From an uncultured Holophagaceae bacterium (GTDB lineage: Bacteria; Acidobacteriota; Holophagae; Holophagales; Holophagaceae), in the NCBI GenBank assembly GCA_903913215.1, contig CAIWKE010000020.1, forward strand, positions 31,496 to 95,495: DNA of 64,000 nucleotides. The letters run 5' to 3'. A model generated the notes under the pieces. That model saw only the letters and a list, made by a program, of their open reading frames with translations, did not search any database and was not told the DNA's origin. A program made the translations under genes and the position numbers. Of the stretch, positions 55,016 through 62,539 are shown piece by piece. Each line of letters begins with the position of its first letter. Within the stretch, counting starts at the first letter, position 1.

Positions 55016-56875
55016 CTACCGCATGGGCCGGGGCTGGGTCATCGCCTCCAGGCTCAGGGCCTCGTCCAGCTCGGCCAGGCTCAGGTAGCCCTTGTCGAGG
55101 ATGAGCTCCCGCACCGAGGCGCCGGTCTCCAGAGCTTCCTTGGCGACCTCCGTGGCCCGCTTGTAGCCGATGACGGGCATGACGGCGGTGACGATGCCGA
55201 TGCTGTGTTCCACAAGATCTCGGCAGCGCTCCCGGTTGGCGGTGATGCCCACAATGCACTTGGTGTTGAGGACGTTCACGGCGGCCGTGAGGGTTCGCAG
55301 GCTGGTGGCCAGGGCGTAGGCCAGGATGGGCTCCATGACGTTGAGCTGGAGCTGGCCCGCCTCGGCGGCCAGGGTGATGGTGAGGTCGTTACCGATGACC
55401 GAGAAAGCGACCTGGTTCACCACCTCGGGGATCACGGGGTTCACCTTGCCGGGCATGATGCTGCTGCCGGGCTGCATGGGGGGCAGGTTGATCTCGCCGA
55501 AACCGCAACGGGGCCCGCTGCTGAGCAAGCGCAGGTCGTTGCACATCTTGCTGAGCTTCACCGCGGCGCGCTTGACCACACCCGAAAACATCACGAAGGC
55601 ACCTGTGTCCGGCGTGGCCTCCACCAGGTTCTCGGCCAGCACGATCTCCAGACCCGTGACCTTGGCCAGCTCATCCACCACCACCTGGGGGTAGCGGGGA
55701 TCCGCGCAGATACCCGTGCCGATGGCGGTGCCGCCCATGTTCACTTCCAGGAAAAGACGGGCGGTCTCCCGCAGGCGCTGGATGTCCTCGCCGGTGGTGA
55801 CGGCGTAGGCCTCAAACTCCTGGCCCAGGGTCATGGGCACGGCGTCCTGGAGCTGGGTGCGGCCCATCTTGATGACATCCGAGAACTCCTGGCCCTTGGC
55901 GTGGAGGGCGGTTTTGAGGCGCTCCATGGCATCCAGGAGGGTGCGCAGCATGAAGATGGTGCTGATGCGCAGGGCCGTGGGATAGACATCGTTGGTGCTC
56001 TGGCCCAAATTCACGTGGTCGTTGGGGTGGCAGAAGGCGTACTCGCCCCGCTTGTGACCCAGCAGCTCCAGGGCGCGGTTGGCGATGACCTCGTTGGCGT
56101 TCATGTTGGTGGAGGTGCCGGCGCCGCCCTGGACCATGTCCGTGGGGAAGTGGCCATGCCAGTGGCCGTCGATGATCTCCTGGCAGGCCTGGTCGATGGC
56201 CTCCGCGATGCCGGAGTCCATGAGGCCCAGCTTCGCGTTGGCCCGGGCCGCGGCCTGTTTCACCAGGGCCAGGGCGCGAATCATGGCCGGGAAGTGGCTG
56301 GTGGGCGTGCCGGTGATGGGGAAGTTGTGGACGGCCCGTAGGGTCTGCACGCCGAAGAGGGCGTCCTCGGGTACATCCAGAGGGCCGATGAGGTCCGACT
56401 CGCGGCGGGTGCGGCCGCTGGCATAGGCCTGCTCGCGGCCTGTGCGGGGCGTGGCCGAGTAGAGGATGCGCTGGTGCAGGACGTTGGCCACCTTGCTCAA
56501 CACAGAGATGGCGGCGGCGCCGTCCTGGGCCAGGCTGGCCAGCACGGCCTCCCTGGGCAGGTCCAGCAGAACGGCCTGGGTGAGGGCCACACCCGTGGCG
56601 GTGTGGGTGCTCACGGCCAGGAAGGACTGCTCACCGGCCACATCGCCGGGGCCCAGGATCACCACGGGCTCGGGCCCGTCACCGTTGTCGCGGCTGATCT
56701 CCACGCGGCCCTCGGCGATGACCGTGGCGCCCTGGCGCTCAGCCCCCTGGGTGAAGAGGCAGGTCCCCGCCGGCACCTCGCGCCGGGTAGCGGCGCGGGC
56801 GATGAGGCCGAGATCGGTATCGGAGAGCCCGTTGAAGATCTCGCAACGGCGCAGGACAGATGTGTTCGCATCCAT
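55016..56875 (-). CDS. aspA: aspartate ammonia-lyase fused to N-terminal cyclic-nucleotide-binding domain
   Basis: A 619-aa fusion. Residues ~1-120 form a cNMP-binding (CRP-like) domain: LRRCEIFNGLSDTDLGLIAR, REVPAGTCLFTQG and a GPGDVAGEQSFLA segment. Residues ~155-619 are a complete aspartase: VQGGAGTSTNMNANEV, NLGQSTNDVYPTA, GRTQLQDAVPMTLGQ, GSSIMPGKVNPVIPEVVNQ. The last block favours aspartase over fumarase. The usual aspartase is about 470 aa, so the front domain is an addition, possibly allosteric. There is no HTH after the cNMP domain. ATG 56875 has GGAGGGG 7 nt upstream; ATG 56905 is in frame. Confidence 0.9.
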   Translation of the reverse strand: MDANTSVLRRCEIFNGLSDTDLGLIARAATRREVPAGTCLFTQGAERQGATVIAEGRVEISRDNGDGPEPVVILGPGDVAGEQSFLAVSTHTATGVALTQAVLLDLPREAVLASLAQDGAAAISVLSKVANVLHQRILYSATPRTGREQAYASGRTRRESDLIGPLDVPEDALFGVQTLRAVHNFPITGTPTSHFPAMIRALALVKQAAARANAKLGLMDSGIAEAIDQACQEIIDGHWHGHFPTDMVQGGAGTSTNMNANEVIANRALELLGHKRGEYAFCHPNDHVNLGQSTNDVYPTALRISTIFMLRTLLDAMERLKTALHAKGQEFSDVIKMGRTQLQDAVPMTLGQEFEAYAVTTGEDIQRLRETARLFLEVNMGGTAIGTGICADPRYPQVVVDELAKVTGLEIVLAENLVEATPDTGAFVMFSGVVKRAAVKLSKMCNDLRLLSSGPRCGFGEINLPPMQPGSSIMPGKVNPVIPEVVNQVAFSVIGNDLTITLAAEAGQLQLNVMEPILAYALATSLRTLTAAVNVLNTKCIVGITANRERCRDLVEHSIGIVTAVMPVIGYKRATEVAKEALETGASVRELILDKGYLSLAELDEALSLEAMTQPRPMR

Positions 56876-56985
56876 GGATGACCCCTCCATGCCAGGAGGT
56901 GGCATGTTCCGGAATGGTACCGACCTGGCCGGATGTGTGGGTCACGATTGAAGAATCGGTCTGGATTCTTGACGAAGCGTTCAGA

Positions 56986-57468
56986 TCAGGGCTGGGGAGC
57001 CCCATCTGGGCTGATGGCGTCTTCCCGCAATTTCTCGCCACCCACTACGTGGAAGTGCAGGTGGTAGACGCTCTGGTTGGCGTCCTTGCCTGCATTGGTG
57101 ATGACCCGGAAGCCGCCATCCAGCAGACCCTGGTCCCGGGCCACCCTGACACAGGCGCTGAGCAGCGCCGCGCGGGCCTCCACGGAGAGGCTGTCCAGCT
57201 CCACCAGGCTTGCGATGTGCTGCTTGGGGATCACCAGCAGGTGGACCTTGGCCCGGGGCCGGATGTCCCAGAAGGCCAGGACGTAGGGATCCTCGTAGAC
57301 CTTCCGCGAGGGGGCCTTGCCCGCCACGATTTTGCAGAAGATGCAGTCGGCATGAGCCTGAAGGCTGACCGCAGGCTTTGGCGACTCGGGCTTTGGGGCC
57401 TCAGCCTGGCCCGCGCTGAGGACCAGGGTCGAGAGGAAGACGCCAAAGAGGGCGCGGATGGCGCCCAC
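56986..57468 (-). CDS. HIT-family hydrolase with N-terminal signal peptide
   Basis: A 160-aa histidine-triad protein. HIT domain from about residue 40: CIFCKIVAGKAPSRKVYED, FWDIRPRAKVHLLVIPKQH and the triad SVYHLHFHVVGGEKL. It is preceded by a hydrophobic leader (IRALFGVFLSTLVLSAGQAEA) and a Pro/Lys linker, unusual because HIT hydrolases act on nucleotides in the cytosol. Adjacent (3-nt gap) to the transaldolase gene. The first ~35 residues could instead be a mis-called start; DCIFC is the family N-terminus. Confidence 0.88.
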   Translation of the reverse strand: MGAIRALFGVFLSTLVLSAGQAEAPKPESPKPAVSLQAHADCIFCKIVAGKAPSRKVYEDPYVLAFWDIRPRAKVHLLVIPKQHIASLVELDSLSVEARAALLSACVRVARDQGLLDGGFRVITNAGKDANQSVYHLHFHVVGGEKLREDAISPDGAPQP

Positions 57469-57471
57469 GCT

Positions 57472-58119
57472 CTACCGCCCGCTCTTCTTCCAATCAGCCA
57501 GGAAGCCTTCCACGCCCTTGTCTGTGAGGGGGTGCTTGAGCATCTGGTCAAAGACCTTGGTGGGGATGGTGGCCACGTGGGCGCCAGCCAGGGCTGAGTC
57601 CGTGACGTGGCGGGGGCTGCGGATGGAGGCGGCCAGGCACTGGGTCTCGAAGTCGTAGTTCTCGAAGATGGCGCAGATCTCTCGGATCAGCTCCATGCCG
57701 TCCAGGTTGATGTCATCCAGGCGGCCCACGAAGGGGCTCACGTAGGTGGCGCCGGCCTTGGCGGCCATGAGAGCCTGGGTGGCGCTGAAGCAAAGGGTGA
57801 CGTTAGTGTGGATGCCCTCGGCGCTGAGGGCCTTGCAGGCCTTGAGGCCCTCGGCGATGAGAGGCAGCTTCACGACCACGTTCTTGTGGATCTTGGCAAG
57901 GCGACGCCCCTCCTCGATCATGCCGGGGGCTTCCAGGCCGATGACCTCGGCGCTGATGGGGCCGTCCACGATGCCGCAGATTTCCTCGATGATCTGCTCG
58001 AAGGGCTTGCCGGTCTCCTTGGCGATGAGGCTGGGGTTGGTGGTCACGCCGTCCAGCACACCCAGGGCATTGATGCGCTTGATCTCGTCAATATTGGCCG
58101 TATCGATGAAAAACTTCAT
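57472..58119 (-). CDS. tal: transaldolase (short, TalC/MipB type)
   Basis: A 215-aa class I aldolase-fold enzyme of the non-oxidative pentose-phosphate route. [34 protein letters not shown], the Schiff-base Lys region [30 protein letters not shown] block ([16 protein letters not shown]) and [10 protein letters not shown] are all present. The short form (about 215 aa) includes fructose-6-phosphate aldolases, so specificity is open. Likely transcribed with the HIT gene. Confidence 0.93.
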   Translation of the reverse strand: MKFFIDTANIDEIKRINALGVLDGVTTNPSLIAKETGKPFEQIIEEICGIVDGPISAEVIGLEAPGMIEEGRRLAKIHKNVVVKLPLIAEGLKACKALSAEGIHTNVTLCFSATQALMAAKAGATYVSPFVGRLDDINLDGMELIREICAIFENYDFETQCLAASIRSPRHVTDSALAGAHVATIPTKVFDQMLKHPLTDKGVEGFLADWKKSGR

Positions 58120-58197
58120 GCAGTCTCCCGGGATCCAACGCAACGTGGACCCTTCCATTCTCCCAGGCCTGGGGGAAACTGGAAGCACGGAGTCGCC

Positions 58198-58878
58198 ATG
58201 CCCCAACCCGAGATCCAGGTTCTTAACAAAGGCTTCGTGCGCCTCATCGACCATATGGGGTCGGATCTGTCCGTGGTGAACGCGGCGCGGGTCTCCTTCG
58301 GCAAGGTGAAGGAGAGCTTCGACGAGGGGGATGCCAAGCTGGTGGACTACCTGGCGGCCCACGAGCACACCTCCCCCTTCCGGCACACGGCCCTGACGCT
58401 GCATGTGAAGGCACCCATTTTTGTGTTCCGGCAGTGGATGAAGCACCGCATCGGCTCGGAGTTCAACGAGATCAGCGGCCGCTACGTGGAGTTCCCGGAG
58501 GACGAGTTCTTTGTGCCCGAGGTTTTCCGTCGCCAAGCCAAGGTGAACAAGCAGGGCAGCGAGGGCGCCATCGACGAGAAGGACCGGGCCCGGGCCATGG
58601 AGGCCTTCCTGGAAAGCTGCCGGGGGGCCGTGGCCCACTACAAGGAGCTGCTGGCCCTGGGGGTCTGCCGCGAGCAGGCCCGCTGCGTGCTGCCCGTGGG
58701 CCTCTACTCCGAGGTCTACTGGACCGTGAGCCTCCAGGCCGTGGCCCACTTCATCCGCCTCCGGGCTGATGCCCACGCCCAGTGGGAGATCCAGCAGTAC
58801 GCCGCCGCCGTGCGGGAGCTGGTGGAACCCCTCTACCCTGTGGGCCTCAAGGCCCTCCTGGCCGCAGGCAGGGGATGA
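58198..58878 (+). CDS. thyX: FAD-dependent thymidylate synthase
   Basis: ThyX makes dTMP from dUMP with methylene-THF and FAD. 226 aa. The ThyX signature is [16 protein letters not shown] (R-H-R-x7-S-type, here KHR), with [12 protein letters not shown] upstream and [37 protein letters not shown] downstream. No thyA in the window. The stop overlaps the aminotransferase start by 4 nt. Confidence 0.96.
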   Translation: MPQPEIQVLNKGFVRLIDHMGSDLSVVNAARVSFGKVKESFDEGDAKLVDYLAAHEHTSPFRHTALTLHVKAPIFVFRQWMKHRIGSEFNEISGRYVEFPEDEFFVPEVFRRQAKVNKQGSEGAIDEKDRARAMEAFLESCRGAVAHYKELLALGVCREQARCVLPVGLYSEVYWTVSLQAVAHFIRLRADAHAQWEIQQYAAAVRELVEPLYPVGLKALLAAGRG

Positions 58879-60104
58879 CGGCGCCAGCCCTCAACCCGCC
58901 GCTCAATCCGGCCCTCTTCCATTTGGACGAGGCGCACCTCTGGGTCATGCACTGCGCCGAGGGCCCCGTGCCCCGGGCGGCCATGCGGGTGGTGCGGGCC
59001 TTCATGCACAAAGAACTGCAGCCCTGGGCCATGGGCTTCGAGGAGGACTTCGTGGGCCTGCCCCGCAGCCTTCGGGCCGAGGTCGCGACCCTGCTGGGTG
59101 GGCGGGCCGAGGATGTCAGCCTCACTCCCACGACGTCCTCTGGTTTGGTGGCTCTGGCCCAGGGCTTTCCCTGGCAACCCGGGGATGAGGTGCTGGCCCC
59201 CCTGGGTGAGTTCCCTTCCAATGTCTGGCCCTGGCTGGCCCTGGCTGCCCGGGGTCTGAGCTTTCGCGAGGTGCCTCTCTGGGATGGCCATGGTGCCGGA
59301 GCCGAGGCCTGGGCCAGCACGGCACCAGGGCCCGAAAGCGATCCCGAGGCCCGGCTCATCGCCGCCCTGGGGCCCCGGACCCGGATCCTCAGCGTGTCCT
59401 GGGTGCGCTTCCAGGATGGCCTGATGCTGGACCTGCAGCGCCTGGGCGCCGCCTGCCGCGAGCGAGGCGTGGCCTTGGTGGTGGATGGCATCCAGGGCCT
59501 GGGCACCGTGCCCCTGAATCTGGAAGGTCTGTCTGCCATGGCCTCGGGCGGCTACAAAGGCCTCCTGGCTCCCGAGGGCCTGGGACTGCTGTGGACGGCG
59601 CCCGAGTTCCGGGCGCGGCTGGCGCCAACGGGCTCCTGGCTTTCGGTGGAGCAGGCCACGGACTTCTCGCGCCCCTCCACAGACCTCCAGCGGGCCTGGC
59701 TCACCGATGGCCGCGCGCTGGAACCCGGGGGGCCGAATCTCCTGCACAGCGCCGCCTTGGTGGAATCCCTGCGCCTGCTCAACGAGACTGGCATCCCTGC
59801 CATCCAGGCGCACGTGGCCCACCTCCAGGGCGGCCTGCTGGACGCTCTCCAGGCCACGCCCTGGGCTGCCGAGGTGGCTCGACTACGGGGGCTGGGTGCC
59901 GCGGGTCGCCTGGGCTCCATCCTCAGTTTCCACCACGGCCACCACGGCCCCGAAGCCATGGAGCGCCTGCTCCGGAGCGGCTACCGGCAGGGCATCTTCG
60001 CCTCCGTGCGGGAGGGGTACCTGCGCGTCGCCTTCCATGGTTTCCACACCGACCATGATGTGAACCGGGTGGCCGCCTGGCTGGGTGGCGCCGGAGCCCC
60101 GTGA
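58875..60104 (+). CDS. class V PLP aminotransferase / cysteine-desulfurase-like
   Basis: A 409-aa fold-type I enzyme. Class V blocks: [61 protein letters not shown], then the PLP Lys in [15 protein letters not shown]. It lacks the C-terminal Cys loop of NifS/SufS, and [12 protein letters not shown] followed by [14 protein letters not shown] is typical of class V proteins of unknown specificity. Coupled to thyX by ATGA overlap. Substrate not deducible. Confidence 0.82.
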   Translation: MTAPALNPPLNPALFHLDEAHLWVMHCAEGPVPRAAMRVVRAFMHKELQPWAMGFEEDFVGLPRSLRAEVATLLGGRAEDVSLTPTTSSGLVALAQGFPWQPGDEVLAPLGEFPSNVWPWLALAARGLSFREVPLWDGHGAGAEAWASTAPGPESDPEARLIAALGPRTRILSVSWVRFQDGLMLDLQRLGAACRERGVALVVDGIQGLGTVPLNLEGLSAMASGGYKGLLAPEGLGLLWTAPEFRARLAPTGSWLSVEQATDFSRPSTDLQRAWLTDGRALEPGGPNLLHSAALVESLRLLNETGIPAIQAHVAHLQGGLLDALQATPWAAEVARLRGLGAAGRLGSILSFHHGHHGPEAMERLLRSGYRQGIFASVREGYLRVAFHGFHTDHDVNRVAAWLGGAGAP

Positions 60105-60173
60105 GCTATCATCAACCGGGATCCTTCGGGCCCACCATGACACTTCCAGGCTGACGAAAACTCCGGAGACCCC

Positions 60174-60668
60174 ATGCGCATCCTGCTCGTCCTGCTCCTG
60201 TCCCTGCCACTCTTCGCGCCCCTGACGGCGGGGGGCGGTGGCTCCGTGGTCTTCAAGCAGTCCAGCTTCATGGCCGAGGTGGCCTCCACTGACCAGGAGC
60301 GGGCCAAGGGGCTCATGTACCGCCAGAGTCTGGCCAAAGACCGCTGCATGTTCTTCATCTATGCCGACGATGCAGACCACGCCATCTGGATGAAGAACTG
60401 CCTCATCTCCCTGGACGTGGCTTGGGTGGACAAGGATGGCAAGGTGGTGGAAACCGCCGAGAACGTGCCCCCCTGCAGCCCCATGCGCGGCGACGACTGC
60501 CCCACCTATGGCGGCACCGTGCCCGCCCGGCACTTCATCGAATTTCCAGTGGGCACCTTCAAGCGCCTGGGCCTGAAGAAGGGCGAGCACCTGGGCTGGG
60601 AGCTGACTCTGGATGACGGCCGCGTAGTGCGCGGGGGCCTGCCCGTGGCCAAGGGCAAGAAGAAGTAG
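60174..60668 (+). CDS. secreted DUF192-family protein
   Basis: A 164-aa protein. A signal peptide (ILLVLLLSLPLFAPLTAG) is followed by the DUF192 fold: ASTDQERAKGLMYRQSLAKDRCMFFIY and HAIWMKNCLISLDVAWVDKDG are the family hallmarks, with VPARHFIEFPVGTFKRLGLKKGE near the end. Function of the family is unknown; exported small domain. Stop abuts the convergent gene. Confidence 0.88.
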   Translation: MRILLVLLLSLPLFAPLTAGGGGSVVFKQSSFMAEVASTDQERAKGLMYRQSLAKDRCMFFIYADDADHAIWMKNCLISLDVAWVDKDGKVVETAENVPPCSPMRGDDCPTYGGTVPARHFIEFPVGTFKRLGLKKGEHLGWELTLDDGRVVRGGLPVAKGKKK

Positions 60669-61457
60669 CTAGTCCTCGGACTTACCCGAGTCCTTGCCTC
60701 GGCGGGGCGGGCGGGTGAGGGTGCGCAGGTGTTCGGGCGTGGGGGGCAGCTCGCCCAGTTCCAGGGGGCTGAGGCGATCCGCCAGCAGCTTCCAGGCCTT
60801 GGCCTGACGGGGCAGGCGCTCGGGCTGGATGACCTCGAAGCCCTGGGCGTAGCTCACGAAGGGGGGCATCACCAGGGCGAAGCCCGTGTATAGGAAGGCC
60901 GGCAGGCGGAGGAAGTCCGGCTCGCCCTGGGGGCCGGGCCGGGGCACGGCGAAGAGGGGATGGACGCCGCCGTTGATCCAGAAGCCGTGGGAGGGCTCGT
61001 GGCGGGGGTAGACGAAGATGCGGCGGCGGTGCATGAGGGTGAAGGGACCCACCCGGAGCTGCTCCACGGGCTGGATGCCCGTGCCTTCCAGGGCGGGGCC
61101 GATGCTGCGTTCCGGGTGGCCCACCACCTGGACCACCTTGCGGCCGTGGCCGGTGAACTTACGGAAGATGGTGCGGAGTTCCTCAGCCTCTTCGCCTTCG
61201 ACGGTGCCCTGGCTGGGTTTCAGGTCCCCCAGGAGGGCCACCTGCTCGGGGGCGTAGTCGTCCAGGAGGCTGAAGGCCCGCTCCCAGATCTCCATCTGGG
61301 GGGTGGCGGGCATGGGGTCCGGGCGGCGGCGGCGCGCGGCGCCCAGGCCGAAGAAAAGGTCCGACAACACCAGGGTCTTGTGCCGGGGCAGCCAGACGGC
61401 CCGACGGCTGTCGAGCACCACATCCTCGTTGAGCTGGACCTGCACGGTGACCTCCAA
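60669..61457 (-). CDS. degenerate metallophosphoesterase (PdeM-like) protein
   Basis: A 262-aa protein resembling PdeM-type calcineurin-fold phosphoesterases: VWLPRHKTLVLSDLFFGLGAA aligns with the ADLHLGK region, VALLGDLKPSQG with the GDLKH block, VQVVGHPERS with the GNHD block, and INGGVHPLF with the late GHxHP. Several metal ligands appear substituted (DLH to DLF, GDLKH to GDLKP, GNHD to GHPE), so it may be inactive or use another chemistry. Basic and Pro-rich C-terminal tail. Function unknown. Confidence 0.6.
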   Translation of the reverse strand: MEVTVQVQLNEDVVLDSRRAVWLPRHKTLVLSDLFFGLGAARRRRPDPMPATPQMEIWERAFSLLDDYAPEQVALLGDLKPSQGTVEGEEAEELRTIFRKFTGHGRKVVQVVGHPERSIGPALEGTGIQPVEQLRVGPFTLMHRRRIFVYPRHEPSHGFWINGGVHPLFAVPRPGPQGEPDFLRLPAFLYTGFALVMPPFVSYAQGFEVIQPERLPRQAKAWKLLADRLSPLELGELPPTPEHLRTLTRPPRRGKDSGKSED

Positions 61458-61555
61458 CCTTCCATTGGACCACAGGGGAGCCCAGAATCCAGGAGTGGGA
61501 CTTCGAGCCTGGGGCTGATCCGGATCTTTCCCGCCATACCAAGCCCGGAGGCGCT

Positions 61556-62341
61556 TTGTTCCAGGAATCCAATCATCTGCTGGCGGGCCTGGGCACGGGC
61601 CTCTGTGGCGGGATCCTTTCAGGGCTCTTCGGCATCGGCGGTGGCATCGTCATGGTGCCCTTGCTGGGCGCCGTGCTGGGCTTGGACCAGCACAAGGCCC
61701 AGGGCGCCACTCTGGCGGCCATGCTCCTGCCCACGGGCCTTCCCGCGGTGCTCCAGTACTACCGCCGGGGCATCCGCTCCAGCCTGCCCCTGGTGGGGGT
61801 GCTGGTCCTGGCCTTCCTCTTCGGCATCACCGGGGGCTCCCTGGTGGCCAACCTCATCCCCAACCCGGTGCTGCGCTGGGGCTACGCGGCCTTCCTGGTA
61901 TTCCTCTCGGTCAAGACCTTCCTGCGCAAAGAGGTCGTGGCCGTGGACCGGCGCGCCGAGCCCTTCCGCACTGATGGCATCTGGAAGTGGGGCCTGCCCA
62001 GCGGATTCCTGGCGGGGGTGGTCTCAGGGCTCACAGGCCTGGGCGGGGCCGTGGTGGTGATCCCACTGTTGGCCTCACGGTTTAAGATGACCCAGCACGA
62101 GGCCCAGCTCACCAGCCTCATGATGCTCCTGCCCCCCATCGGCCTGCCCGGTGTCTACATCTACGCCCGGGCCCAGGGCGGTCTGCCCTGGCTGGTCATC
62201 GGCGGCGTGGCCCTGGGCTTTGCCATGGGGGCCCTGGGCGGCGCCAAGATCGCCACCCGCATGCAGGGCACCAAACTGAAGCAGATCTACGCCACCATCG
62301 TCCTGCTCATGGCCGGATTGGTGGCGTTTCGGGGGCACTGA
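61556..62341 (+). CDS. TauE/SafE-family sulfite/organosulfonate exporter-like permease
   Basis: A 261-aa protein with about 8 helices arranged as two similar halves (GGILSGLFGIGGGIVMVPLL and GVVSGLTGLGGAVVVIPLL are the duplicated TauE/SafE motifs). The start is TTG 61556, preceded by GGAGG. The family transports sulfite or other anions; specificity unknown. Confidence 0.88.
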   Translation: MFQESNHLLAGLGTGLCGGILSGLFGIGGGIVMVPLLGAVLGLDQHKAQGATLAAMLLPTGLPAVLQYYRRGIRSSLPLVGVLVLAFLFGITGGSLVANLIPNPVLRWGYAAFLVFLSVKTFLRKEVVAVDRRAEPFRTDGIWKWGLPSGFLAGVVSGLTGLGGAVVVIPLLASRFKMTQHEAQLTSLMMLLPPIGLPGVYIYARAQGGLPWLVIGGVALGFAMGALGGAKIATRMQGTKLKQIYATIVLLMAGLVAFRGH

Positions 62342-62467
62342 GGCTGGGTGGAAGCCGCTTTTCAACAAACCCGACTTCGGCGCTCAGCCCCGGTGTTGTT
62401 AAAAAATTCCAGACCCAAAATGCAGGACCTCGGCAAACTCGGTCTATAAGGAAAGCCCTGGAGTCGC

Positions 62468-62483
62468 TGGCCCAGGTATTGCT
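62468..62483 (+). promoter_or_regulatory. putative sigma-54 promoter
   Basis: TGGCCCAGGTATTGCT carries GG and GC at the invariant -24/-12 spacing of TGGCACG-N4-TTGCW, with two deviations in the -24 word. It lies 57 nt before the TTG start of the TPR gene, leaving a plausible leader of about 45 nt. Confidence 0.5.
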
Positions 62484-62539
62484 TGTTAAACAACTGGTGC
62501 CTGTTGCATTCCATTTGGGTATCGAGGAAGGGAGGCTTT

